Shown: positions 5,581-12,659 of the stretch, in pieces
Position numbering within the stretch: position 1 is the stretch's first letter
Layout: every line of letters begins with the position of its first letter
Assembly: GCA_035375865.1 (NCBI GenBank)
Contig: DAOSQO010000060.1
Span: forward strand, 1 to 13,506
DNA length: 13,506 nt
Source of the DNA: BRH-c25 sp029553855
GTDB lineage: Bacteria; Bacillota; Clostridia; Lutisporales; Lutisporaceae
Reading direction: 5' to 3'
The notes under the pieces: generated by a model
The model's database searches: none
What the model was told of the DNA's origin: nothing
Seen by the model: the letters and a program-made list of their open reading frames with translations, nothing else
Position numbers and translations under genes: made by a program

Positions 5581-7286
5581 TCATATTTCTCTAATTTATA
5601 ATATAAGCTCCTCAAGGAAATATTCATAACCTTTGCTGCCTTTGTTTTATTATCTCCGCATTGTTTCATAACCTGTTCTATATGCATCTTTTCAGCCTTT
5701 TCGACTGCATTTTCAAGGGTCATGGATGCTTCCTCATTAATTTGATCATTTACAACAATACTGCCTTCTTTGCCTGCGAGCCTTTCGAAATGCGGCAAGT
5801 GGCTTTCCTGTATCACAGTATCGTTTATCCTCATGTTGATTATGGCGCGGCCAATAATGTTTTCCAATTCCCGTACATTTCCAGGCCAGTTATATTCTTT
5901 AAGTTTATTAACAGCCTCCTGTGAAATATCCCGAACATTACGCCCGTACTGCTGATTGAATTTTTTTATGAAGAAGGTTGACAAATCATAAATATCACCT
6001 TTTCGAAATCTTAAAGGAGGAATTTCTATAGGAAGCACATTAAGCCTGTAATATAAATCCGCTCTAAACTTTCCGCTTTCTATACCTGCCTCAAGATCCA
6101 TATTAGTAGCGGTTATTACTCTGACATCCAAGCTGATTGTCCTGGTGCCGCCTACCCTTGTAGCCTCTTTTTCCTGCAATACCCGGAGAAGCTTTGACTG
6201 TGTACCTATTGATATCCCGCCTATTTCATCAAGAAAAATAGTACCCCCCTGAGCTTCCTCAAAAAGACCTTTTCTCCCGCCTTTTCTAGCTCCCGTAAAG
6301 GCTCCTTCTTCATATCCGAACAGTTCTGATTCCAGGAGGGTCTCCGGAATTGCAGAACAATTCACCCTTACAAATTTCCTGTATTTTCTCTCACTTGCAT
6401 TATGTATGGAATGCGCAAATATTTCTTTTCCTGTTCCGCTTTCGCCCCTCAGCAACACCGTTATAGGTATTTCAGCTGCTTTCTTTGCCTTGTCGATAAC
6501 CCTTAATAGCTCGGGATCGCTGCCTATTATATCTTCAAAAGTATACTTTGCTTCCAGACTTCTTATTATATTTTTGGCATTTTTCAATTCATCGGATAGT
6601 TTTGCTATTTCAGACATATCATGGATAACCCCAACACTGCCCCTGAGGTCTCCATCTACTATTATGGGGGCTGCATTCACCAATACTTCCTTACGTGCAG
6701 GTCCTACCTTCATTAGAGCACCTTTAACAGGGGTTTTCGTCTTGATTACCTGCATATGAATGCTTTCCCCTTCGGCAATATCAACAGTAGCCGGCTTTCC
6801 TATAACATCCTTTTCCGACAGCCCGGTTATTCTTGTATAGGCAGGGTTTATCAATACCCCCAACCCATTTTGATCCACAACAGTTATGGCATCCTGTGTG
6901 GCATTGAAGATTGCTTCCAGCAAACTCTGTATTTCTTTTAGATTTGTTATCTTCTCCGCAAGCTTAATAACCTCGGTAATATCTCTGAATACTGCAACTG
7001 CGCCAATTATTTTCCCTTTCTTATCCCTCACGGGCATCCTGTTGGTTACTATTTTGATATTCCCTAGGTCCTGCTGTCGGTTCAGCTCCGAATCACCTGT
7101 CTGAAGTATATATGGCAGCCTTGTGTCTTTTACTATATCAGTCACATACTTCCCCAAAGCATTTTCGGCATCAATCCCTATAAGCCTCTCCGCAGCTTTG
7201 TTGAAAACCGTTATTATGCCTTCTGCATCAACGCCCATAATTGCGTCATGGGTAGAATTCAATATTAATTCTATATCTCTCTTCAT
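5571..7286 (-). CDS. Sigma-54-dependent transcriptional activator with two PAS domains (BkdR-like role)
   Basis: A 571-residue enhancer-binding protein. Two PAS-type sensory domains occupy about residues 5-105 and 120-225, followed by a short coiled linker and a complete AAA+ domain. The latter has Walker A GESGTGKE (281-288), GAFTGA (328-333, sigma-54 contact), Walker B FLDE (351-354) and FRADLYYRLNV (408-418). WPGNVREL (467-474) and a C-terminal Fis-type helix-turn-helix (about 546-568) follow. There is no receiver domain, so control is probably by a PAS-bound ligand or redox signal rather than phosphotransfer. The start is set at ATG 7286 (GAGGGGT, 7-base spacer) rather than 19 codons earlier. 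Its position directly upstream of a sigma-54 promoter and the buk-ptb-vor genes indicates local control of branched-chain or short acid fermentation. The PAS ligand is unknown. Confidence 0.92.
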   Translation of the reverse strand: MKRDIELILNSTHDAIMGVDAEGIITVFNKAAERLIGIDAENALGKYVTDIVKDTRLPYILQTGDSELNRQQDLGNIKIVTNRMPVRDKKGKIIGAVAVFRDITEVIKLAEKITNLKEIQSLLEAIFNATQDAITVVDQNGLGVLINPAYTRITGLSEKDVIGKPATVDIAEGESIHMQVIKTKTPVKGALMKVGPARKEVLVNAAPIIVDGDLRGSVGVIHDMSEIAKLSDELKNAKNIIRSLEAKYTFEDIIGSDPELLRVIDKAKKAAEIPITVLLRGESGTGKEIFAHSIHNASERKYRKFVRVNCSAIPETLLESELFGYEEGAFTGARKGGRKGLFEEAQGGTIFLDEIGGISIGTQSKLLRVLQEKEATRVGGTRTISLDVRVITATNMDLEAGIESGKFRADLYYRLNVLPIEIPPLRFRKGDIYDLSTFFIKKFNQQYGRNVRDISQEAVNKLKEYNWPGNVRELENIIGRAIINMRINDTVIQESHLPHFERLAGKEGSIVVNDQINEEASMTLENAVEKAEKMHIEQVMKQCGDNKTKAAKVMNISLRSLYYKLEKYDLQ

Positions 7287-7345
7287 AAAAATACCCCTCA
7301 GTAGAATTGTACATACTACGCCGCATCTTCTATTGATATGCAAAG

Positions 7346-8560
7346 TTATTCTTCTTTTTTCTTTAAAACCACTGTCGCCTGGTGCGGAGAAACACTCACC
7401 ACATCAATTCCCTGAGGCGCTTCCCATAGTATATCCAATACATTGGTGCCTTCAACGGCATTGGTCAGGTCAATATAGAACTTAGTCATATTCAAGTCTC
7501 CATCGAGTCGGCTTTCCGCCCCTCTCAGGGATACTTTTATTGGGCTCTGTATGCTGTCCAATTCCAAACTCCCGGGGAGGTTCTTATATTCAAGATTCTC
7601 AATAATAATTTCGGTCGTTTTAATTTTCTCTATATTTATCAACGCATTAACTTTATCATTGGAATTGACAATTTCAATCCCTTCCGGTATTATCAGCTTC
7701 ACTTCCATTAATACGTCTTCAGATTTTCCGGTAATATCAATTTCCTCGGTTTTCAGCAGGTCTACATCCCCTAGAACCTGCTGCTTCCCTGTGATAAGCA
7801 TTTCCTCAGGCTGTACCGAAACATTGCTTATCGTATATCCTGAGGCAGGCTGCCCCGATAGGTTCATTTCCAGGTCGACACGTTTTGTGTTCTCTATAGG
7901 AATGCTTACTTCTACATTGCCCGGCTCTATAGTGATATTCGGTATGTCCTTGCCGCTTTCGTCCAATACCCTTACAGGAAGAATCCTCTTTACTTCGGTA
8001 TTTATACCTGCAATATCAACATCAACCCTTACGCTTTTAATCTTATTAATTTTCGATTCTGCTCCTGCTATAACAACCTCATTAGGAACCATCGAAGGAG
8101 CCATAGCAGCCAAGCCATAAGAAGGATTACCCGTTATGTTCAATCTAACACTTTTTTGAACACTTATATTTGGCTCCAGCAGTATCTTCAGGCTTTCTGC
8201 AGATTTTGCAATAATATCTACACCTTCCGGTACACCGCTGATATTTATTTTTAGAAAGTTCTCTCCCTTTTGGTTGTGGCCTTCCAGATCTGCATAAGCA
8301 TCAATAGTGTTCTCGCTAAGCTTATCCAGGGTATTCTTCTTACCCTTGATTCTAAGCGTCAGTCTAAAATTGCCGGAATCATCGGCAATCACCATGCTGT
8401 TTCTCTCAATGAACACAGTGTTTATGAGTTTTACAGGAATTACAATGTCTTTGGTTATTTCCGGATTTTGCTCTGTCAATACATAAAACCACATAAGCAG
8501 TGCCAGCATAACAGACAGTATTTTTATCGTCAGATCCCTATTAATCAATTTATCCCCCAT
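7346..8560 (-). CDS. cdaR: CdaR (YbbR-domain regulator of diadenylate cyclase CdaA)
   Basis: A 404-residue protein with a short cytoplasmic N terminus, one membrane segment (about residues 9-28) and a long extracytoplasmic part made of several YbbR-type beta-rich repeats of roughly 80-90 residues. CdaR binds and modulates the membrane-bound c-di-AMP synthase CdaA. A GTG at 8569 would add three residues; ATG at 8560 is preferred because GGGGTG lies 6 bases before it. The gene start overlaps the end of cdaA by 11 bases, a conserved arrangement. The acidic/lysine-rich tail ends 59 bases before the sigma-54 activator gene. In many Firmicutes glmM follows cdaR; it does not here. Confidence 0.88.
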   Translation of the reverse strand: MGDKLINRDLTIKILSVMLALLMWFYVLTEQNPEITKDIVIPVKLINTVFIERNSMVIADDSGNFRLTLRIKGKKNTLDKLSENTIDAYADLEGHNQKGENFLKINISGVPEGVDIIAKSAESLKILLEPNISVQKSVRLNITGNPSYGLAAMAPSMVPNEVVIAGAESKINKIKSVRVDVDIAGINTEVKRILPVRVLDESGKDIPNITIEPGNVEVSIPIENTKRVDLEMNLSGQPASGYTISNVSVQPEEMLITGKQQVLGDVDLLKTEEIDITGKSEDVLMEVKLIIPEGIEIVNSNDKVNALINIEKIKTTEIIIENLEYKNLPGSLELDSIQSPIKVSLRGAESRLDGDLNMTKFYIDLTNAVEGTNVLDILWEAPQGIDVVSVSPHQATVVLKKKEE

Positions 8561-9371
8561 TTTTAGCACCCCACTTCATCCACTTGGGTTGTTTGTCCTC
8601 TTTGGCCTTGATGCTGTTCTTTATTATTTCTTTAAGGGATTTGGTATCCAGATACCTTGATAAGCGTCCCATCTTTGTAAAGGATATTACTCCCGTTTCC
8701 TCGGATACTATTATTACCATTGAATCGGAAATCTCGGTTATACCTATTGCCGCCCTGTGCCGTGTACCAAGTTCCTTGCTCAGATTCTGGCTTTGGGTAA
8801 GGGGCAGGAAGCAGCCTGCGGCAGCGATCCTGTTCCTTCTGATTATCACAGCGCCATCATGAAGGGGAGTGTTCGGAACAAACAAGTTCAGCAGCAGCTC
8901 ATTAGTCACTACCGAATCCAATTTCGTGCCGGTTTCTATGTACTCGTTCAAACCCGTTTCCTGTTCTATTACAATAATTGCCCCAATTTTATTCTTTGAA
9001 AGGTATGAAACAGCAATGCTTATTTCATCCAGCATGCTGTCAATTTCCCGGTCAAGCAGCTCTCCCTTTATAAAAAACCTGCCCCTTCCAAGGTGCTCAA
9101 GGGCGCGCCTAAGCTCCGGCTGAAAAATAATCAGTATTGCAATAACACCTACCGTCATAGTATTTTTCAATAGCCAGTAAACCGTATGCAGACCCAATTT
9201 TTCACTGAGCTTAGTTGCAATAATAAGCATTGTAATACCTTTAATCAGCTGCTCCGCCCTTGTCTCTTTTATTAAATTCATTACCTTATAAATAATTATG
9301 GCGATAATACCCACATCAACATATGTATTCCACGTCTTGAGATACGGGAGCAGCTCCTTCAGCTCATTCAC
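8550..9371 (-). CDS. cdaA: Diadenylate cyclase CdaA (c-di-AMP synthase)
   Basis: A 273-residue membrane enzyme making cyclic di-AMP from two ATP. Three hydrophobic segments (about residues 19-34, 42-58 and 66-84) precede a DAC domain (about 95-240) with the catalytic signature DGA (172-174) and RHR (204-206), both intact. c-di-AMP controls potassium and osmolyte transport and cell-wall homeostasis in Firmicutes. The start codon is GTG, with GAGGTG 7 bases upstream; no in-frame ATG competes. It is the first gene of a cdaA-cdaR unit and is preceded by a repeat-filled 273-base spacer. Confidence 0.95.
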   Translation of the reverse strand: MNELKELLPYLKTWNTYVDVGIIAIIIYKVMNLIKETRAEQLIKGITMLIIATKLSEKLGLHTVYWLLKNTMTVGVIAILIIFQPELRRALEHLGRGRFFIKGELLDREIDSMLDEISIAVSYLSKNKIGAIIVIEQETGLNEYIETGTKLDSVVTNELLLNLFVPNTPLHDGAVIIRRNRIAAAGCFLPLTQSQNLSKELGTRHRAAIGITEISDSMVIIVSEETGVISFTKMGRLSRYLDTKSLKEIIKNSIKAKEDKQPKWMKWGAKNGG

Positions 9372-9409
9372 ATCTACACACCTCGTATTGCAATTTTTTT
9401 CATACTTTA

Positions 9410-9433
9410 ATTATACAATAATTTTCCGGTCAA
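9410..9433 (-). promoter_or_regulatory. Probable promoter of cdaA
   Basis: On the minus strand a perfect TATAAT (9410-9415) lies about 39 bases before the cdaA start. The clear TTGACC (9428-9433) is only 12 bases upstream, too close for a standard sigma-A promoter; at 17 bases the hexamer is a poor TTTTAT. The -10 box is convincing, the -35 is not. Confidence 0.45.
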
Positions 9434-9459
9434 TAAAATTACAAATATGTTTCAAATTC

Positions 9460-9487
9460 ATTAGTCGCGAGTCATTAGTCGCTAGTC
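9460..9487. repeat. Degenerate heptamer tandem array 3 (AGTC-ending unit, 4 copies)
   Basis: Four in-register 7-base units on the plus strand: ATTAGTC, GCGAGTC, ATTAGTC and GCTAGTC. Equivalently it is a 14-base unit repeated twice with one mismatch. A fifth, decayed unit (ACTAAAA) follows. The array starts 27 bases upstream of the TTGACC box of cdaA. It has the same 28-base extent as the array at 2198-2225 but a different unit sequence. Confidence 0.7.
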
Positions 9488-9582
9488 ACTAAAATATTGG
9501 TATTCCTTATGGGTTCAGGTACGATAACCGCAAAATTCACGGTGTTCTACGAAAATGTACGATGAATTATCACTTCCCCATG

Positions 9583-9614
9583 GTGTGTTCAGTGGGTTTT
9601 AGTGTTTTCAGTGT
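9583..9614. repeat. Degenerate 9-10 base tandem repeats (GTGnnTTnA unit)
   Basis: Successive units beginning with GTG recur at 9584, 9592, 9602 and 9611: GTGTGTTCA, GTGGGTTTTA, GTGTTTTCA, then GTGTTACTC, which runs into the next heptamer array. The spacing is 8-10 bases and the copies are imperfect. Together with its flanks this makes the 9460-9644 spacer mostly low-complexity repeat. The remaining part (9495-9582) has three TACGA words (9520, 9548, 9558) and no recognisable gene. Confidence 0.5.
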
Positions 9615-9616
9615 TA

Positions 9617-9644
9617 CTCGTTCCCCGCGCCTCGTACCCCACAC
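9617..9644. repeat. Degenerate heptamer tandem array 2 (CTCGTAC unit)
   Basis: Units on the plus strand are CTCGTTC, CCCGCGC and CTCGTAC, followed by a looser CCCACAC, filling 28 bases in register. The third unit is identical to a unit of the array at 2198-2225. The array abuts the uppP stop codon (9645-9647, minus strand) with no gap, the same orientation and position relative to a gene end as array 1. Confidence 0.65.
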
Positions 9645-10430
9645 CTAAAAAAATACGTGCGTCAAATATTGATCAATCAGCACAAATGCACCCAATCCGA
9701 ATACATAGTAGGAAAAATATTTCATACTGCCCTTCTTTATAAGAACAATCATAAACCTTACGGAGAAATATCCTGCTATTGCTGCTGCTGCGGTTCCTGC
9801 AATAATTGGGGCATTACCTATTCTTCCGCTTCCCGCCTCAATTATATCCTTTATCTGAAATACTGCGCCACCCAATATAGAAGGTATTGACAGTAAAAAG
9901 GAGAATTTTGCAGCGAACTCCCTATCCAGATTCCTCAGCAAAGCACCTGAAATAGTCAGTCCTGATCTCGAAACTGCGGGCATTATAGCTACCCCCTGCA
10001 TTACGCCGATAAAAGCTGCATCCAGGTAAGAGGTCTCATTTATATGTTTTACTCCCGCATTAAGCTTTTCCGCAAAGAGTAAAACAAATCCGGTAATAAA
10101 AAATTCGATTCCTAATGTACTTCCGCTTCTAAACATCTCTTCAAAAAAATCTTTAAACATTATCGCAATTATCACCGTAGGTATGGTGCCTGCCAGAAGC
10201 AGCCACGTAAGCTTTTGAAACGGCTTTTTCAAAAGCGACAGTATATCCTTCCGCAATACCGTCATTACAGCTGCCAGAGTCCCTACGTGCAACATGGTAT
10301 CAAACATTAAGGCAGGTTCGTTTATCCCGAATATCTTCTGAAACAGCACCAAATGTCCTGAACTGCTTATGGGCAGAAATTCAGTCAACCCCTGAATCAA
10401 TCCTAATATTACTGCCTGAATAATACTCAT
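9645..10430 (-). CDS. uppP: Undecaprenyl-diphosphate phosphatase UppP (BacA)
   Basis: A 261-residue polytopic membrane protein that dephosphorylates undecaprenyl diphosphate to regenerate the lipid carrier for peptidoglycan and wall polymers; overproduction is known to give bacitracin resistance. The N terminus carries the (E/Q)xxxE signature as QGLTE (13-17) followed by FLPISSSGH (18-26). The second active-site block appears as PAVSRSG (151-157), where most family members have PGxSRSG. Several hydrophobic helices fit the fold. Length is normal. GGGGGG lies 6 bases before the ATG. It appears to have its own promoter and is probably monocistronic; the stop codon touches a heptamer repeat array. 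Confidence 0.93.
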   Translation of the reverse strand: MSIIQAVILGLIQGLTEFLPISSSGHLVLFQKIFGINEPALMFDTMLHVGTLAAVMTVLRKDILSLLKKPFQKLTWLLLAGTIPTVIIAIMFKDFFEEMFRSGSTLGIEFFITGFVLLFAEKLNAGVKHINETSYLDAAFIGVMQGVAIMPAVSRSGLTISGALLRNLDREFAAKFSFLLSIPSILGGAVFQIKDIIEAGSGRIGNAPIIAGTAAAAIAGYFSVRFMIVLIKKGSMKYFSYYVFGLGAFVLIDQYLTHVFF

Positions 10431-10462
10431 CCCTAACCCCCCAAATCTATTTATACGACATT

Positions 10463-10491
10463 ATTATTGTATATTTTCGGAAAATATTCAA
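10463..10491 (-). promoter_or_regulatory. Probable uppP promoter with an internal palindrome
   Basis: On the minus strand TTGAAT (10486-10491) and AATAAT (10463-10468) are separated by 17 bases, and the ATG is about 33 bases downstream of the -10. A perfect 8-base-arm palindrome, ATATTTTC-g-GAAAATAT on the plus strand (10471-10487), lies almost wholly in the spacer and could be an operator. Both hexamers deviate from consensus, so the call is moderate. Confidence 0.45.
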
Positions 10492-10511
10492 TATATCTCA
10501 AGCAGGATTCG

Positions 10512-10549
10512 CAAATGGTTCAAAAGTCCCGTAAACTTTGGTTCATTTG
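10512..10549. repeat. Imperfect inverted repeat at the 3' end of the Gx-transporter gene
   Basis: CAAATG (10512-10517) pairs with CATTTG (10544-10549), and an inner AAAGT/ACTTT stem is possible. The region also holds a direct TGGTTCA repeat. It overlaps the TGA stop of the gene at 10543. No T-tract follows on the minus strand, so it may be an unconventional transcription end or chance. Confidence 0.3.
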
Positions 10550-11070
10550 ATACCCTCGCTATCTATTGATTCAAAGATATGCTTCATAGGCCTCAGTGAA
10601 TACTTTACGGCAAAACCGACAAATAATCCTGTAACTATTGCTGAAATCAGAAGAACGGGAAGATAGAAAAAAAGCCTTCCGTTCTGTATAATGAGGCTGG
10701 CAGCCAATATTTGGCCGATATTATGAAATATTGCCCCAACCACGCTGATAGCAGGTATACTAAACAAATTTCCAAATTTCTTATACAATATTGACATTGC
10801 AATAGTGCTTAAGATACCACCGGCAAAACTGTAAATAAAAGAAGACATCCCCCCTCCGAACACAGAGCCTAAAAAGGTTCTAACGGACACAACAATCAAA
10901 GCTTCCCTTGGCCCAAACAGCACTATGGCAATAAGTGAAACCGCATTTGCCAGTCCCGGCTTTATTCCGGGAACCGTCAAGGTAACAGGGATCAGTCTTT
11001 CCGCTAAATTAAGTATTAATGCCTGAGAAACCAGAATTCCCAGAAGCACCGTCTTTTTCGTTTTGCTCAT
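10543..11070 (-). CDS. Gx transporter family membrane protein (Hpre_diP_synt_I, EetB-like)
   Basis: A 175-residue integral membrane protein with five or six hydrophobic segments and the glycine-rich block VRTFLGSVFGGGMSSF (83-98 of this start) typical of the family often annotated as heptaprenyl diphosphate synthase component I. The fold resembles small-molecule ECF-type S components, so a transport or membrane electron-transfer role is more plausible than prenyl synthesis; no prenyltransferase DDxxD motif is present. ATG at 11070 is preferred to an upstream in-frame start because AAGGAGG lies 5 bases before it and the longer form would overlap the previous gene. It follows the NusG-II gene by 19 bases. 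In Listeria-type flavin electron-transfer loci, homologues of this pair are called EetB and EetA. Confidence 0.8.
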   Translation of the reverse strand: MSKTKKTVLLGILVSQALILNLAERLIPVTLTVPGIKPGLANAVSLIAIVLFGPREALIVVSVRTFLGSVFGGGMSSFIYSFAGGILSTIAMSILYKKFGNLFSIPAISVVGAIFHNIGQILAASLIIQNGRLFFYLPVLLISAIVTGLFVGFAVKYSLRPMKHIFESIDSEGIK

Positions 11071-11089
11071 CTCGGCCTCCTTAAACAGG

Positions 11090-11473
11090 TCAATATGAAA
11101 TACCATCAACTTCGGGTTTAATATTCCCATCTATATATACCAAAACCTTATTTGGAAGGCACACTATACTTTGTCCGACTTTATTCACCAATCCCGTTTT
11201 TTGGCATATCTTGTCAGGGCAGATTACATCCCTGACATATGCTCCGTTTTCGTCGGCAATTATATCAATATACTTGCCATTTTCGAGATTTATATGGATT
11301 TCCTGCCGCTTCATCCCTTCATGCATAGGTATCCGTCTGTACAAATCTCCGTTAACCTCTATTACAATCTGTCTTCCGTCTTCCGGTTCAGTCAGCTTGT
11401 TTATTCCATACCATGAAATTATAGCTGCAGCAAGTATCAAAGCTATGAACAGGTCGCCTTTCTTCAGTTTCAT
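11090..11473 (-). CDS. NusG domain II-containing membrane-anchored protein (EetA-like)
   Basis: A 127-residue protein with one N-terminal membrane anchor (about 8-24) and an extracytoplasmic NusG-II-type beta domain. It carries the family's conserved cysteine blocks CPDKIC (85-90) with a following KTG, and CLPN (105-108). Despite its domain name it lacks NusG's RNA-polymerase-binding NGN domain and is not a transcription factor. Homologues are regularly found beside Gx-transporter genes and ApbE, in flavin-based extracytosolic redox loci. GAGGAG precedes the ATG by 5 bases. It is transcribed divergently from apbE, from a 130-base shared control region. Confidence 0.85.
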   Translation of the reverse strand: MKLKKGDLFIALILAAAIISWYGINKLTEPEDGRQIVIEVNGDLYRRIPMHEGMKRQEIHINLENGKYIDIIADENGAYVRDVICPDKICQKTGLVNKVGQSIVCLPNKVLVYIDGNIKPEVDGISY

Positions 11474-11499
11474 AGAATCTCCTCGCTTTGAGTCAAATA

Positions 11500-11516
11500 A
11501 TTATTGTTGCAATAAT
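11500..11516. promoter_or_regulatory. Palindromic operator candidate between the NusG-II gene and apbE
   Basis: ATTATTG (11500-11506) and CAATAAT (11510-11516) form a perfect 7-base inverted repeat around TTG. It covers the predicted start site (about 11513) of the NusG-II gene promoter. Position and symmetry suggest a repressor site; no known regulator consensus is matched with confidence. Confidence 0.4.
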
Positions 11517-11519
11517 GTT

Positions 11520-11548
11520 AATGTATCATATAGAATTTAATATGTAAA
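11520..11548 (-). promoter_or_regulatory. Promoter of the NusG-II / Gx-transporter unit
   Basis: On the minus strand TTTACA (11543-11548) and TACATT (11520-11525) are 17 bases apart, and the -10 is preceded by TGA, an extended -10 (TGn). The predicted leader to the ATG at 11473 is about 40 bases. For the divergent apbE, a TATAAT at 11553-11558 on the plus strand is the best -10, but no good -35 faces it. Confidence 0.5.
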
Positions 11549-11606
11549 TTCATATAATACTGTAAAATATAGTTGCTTTTCTACTAAATAACCGGAGGTG
11601 CTGATT

Positions 11607-12644
11607 TTGACTTTAAGAATAAGGTACAAAATACCTGTATTAATGCTGACAGCAGTGCTGTTGCTTTCAGGATGCGGGAAAAAAACTATAAAACCTATAA
11701 GTAAAACAAATTTTATTCTTGGAACAACTGTTGAGATATCCATGTATGACCAGAAGGACAAAACCATAATTGACAAGGCTTTTGACAGAGTATCCGAGAT
11801 TGAAAGGAAAATGACGATAAATAATGCTGAAATCAGCGAAATAATAGCCCTGAACAATGCCTCGGGGAATAGTGAGGTGAAGCTTAGTCCCGATACCTTA
11901 TTTGTACTGGAAAAAGGCATGGAGTATTCTAAGCTTTCCCGAGGAAAATTCGATATTACAATTGGCCCTGTGGTTAAACTTTGGAATATCGGCACCGAAT
12001 ATGCGGCTATTCCCGAAAAAGACAAACTAATGGAGGCTGTAAAGCTTGTAGGGTATGAAAATCTCCGTCTGAACAGGGAAAGCCAAAGCGCAAGGCTTGA
12101 GAAGGCCGGTATGAAAGTTGATCTGGGTGCAATTGCTAAAGGATATGCCGCAGACGAAGCAGCCAGGATTCTTAAAGAAAATGGAGTGGAGCATGCATCC
12201 ATCAATCTTGGCGGTAATGTAATGACAGTAGGCGGAAATCCGGATGGGAACCCTTGGAATATCGGTGTTCAGGATCCTTTCAATCCCAGAGGAAATTATT
12301 TTGGGATTGTACCTGCTAAAGATCAAACAGTTGTAACCTCAGGTATCTATGAAAAATATTTCGAAGAAAACGGTAAAAGGTACCATCATATATTAGATCC
12401 GTTTACGGGTTATCCTGTAGAGAACAATTTATGCAGTGTATCAATAATTGCCGACAAATCCATAGATGGAGATGGACTGTCCACTACTGCCCTGCTTTTT
12501 GGGCTGGAGGATGGAATGAAGTTGATTGAGGGACTGAAAAATGTGGAAGCTGTATTTGTAACCTCCGACAAAAAAGTCTACGTGTCCTCGGGCCTTAAGG
12601 ATATATTTACCATTACAAATCCTGAATTTATACTTCAAAACTAA
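11607..12644 (+). CDS. apbE: FAD:protein FMN transferase ApbE (lipoprotein)
   Basis: A 345-residue ApbE-family enzyme that splits FAD and attaches FMN covalently to a Ser/Thr of target proteins outside the membrane. A lipoprotein signal peptide ends in LLSGC (lipidated Cys at 23). Motifs are DLGAIAKGYA (172-181), NLGGN (200-204), HHILDPFTGYP (260-270) and the magnesium-site region DGDGLSTTAL (287-296); all appear intact and the length is normal. The initiation codon is taken as TTG 11607: GGAGGTG lies 8 bases upstream, whereas the earlier in-frame GTG at 11598 is itself part of that ribosome binding site. It is divergent from the NusG-II/Gx pair. No FMN-acceptor protein or RnfG/NqrC is encoded in this window, so its target must be elsewhere. 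Confidence 0.92.
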   Translation: MTLRIRYKIPVLMLTAVLLLSGCGKKTIKPISKTNFILGTTVEISMYDQKDKTIIDKAFDRVSEIERKMTINNAEISEIIALNNASGNSEVKLSPDTLFVLEKGMEYSKLSRGKFDITIGPVVKLWNIGTEYAAIPEKDKLMEAVKLVGYENLRLNRESQSARLEKAGMKVDLGAIAKGYAADEAARILKENGVEHASINLGGNVMTVGGNPDGNPWNIGVQDPFNPRGNYFGIVPAKDQTVVTSGIYEKYFEENGKRYHHILDPFTGYPVENNLCSVSIIADKSIDGDGLSTTALLFGLEDGMKLIEGLKNVEAVFVTSDKKVYVSSGLKDIFTITNPEFILQN

Positions 12645-12659
12645 CGCACTTTCATTCTC

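Noticed and set aside
7551..8120. 189-codon plus-strand open frame opposite cdaR
   Set aside because: Antisense shadow with Ser/Ile/Thr-rich composition; the minus frame has the YbbR features and correct linkage to cdaA.
9460..9644. CRISPR array
   Set aside because: Units are only 7-10 bases, contiguous without spacers, and degenerate.
10500..10549. Rho-independent terminator after the Gx-transporter gene
   Set aside because: The inverted repeat is interrupted and no T-tract follows on the minus strand.
11598..11606. GTG start for apbE
   Set aside because: This GTG is the last part of the GGAGGTG ribosome binding site itself; TTG 11607 is at correct spacing.
11537..12205. Long minus-strand open frame opposite apbE
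   Set aside because: It is antisense to a gene with complete ApbE motifs, has Ser/Ile-rich low-information sequence and no ribosome binding site.
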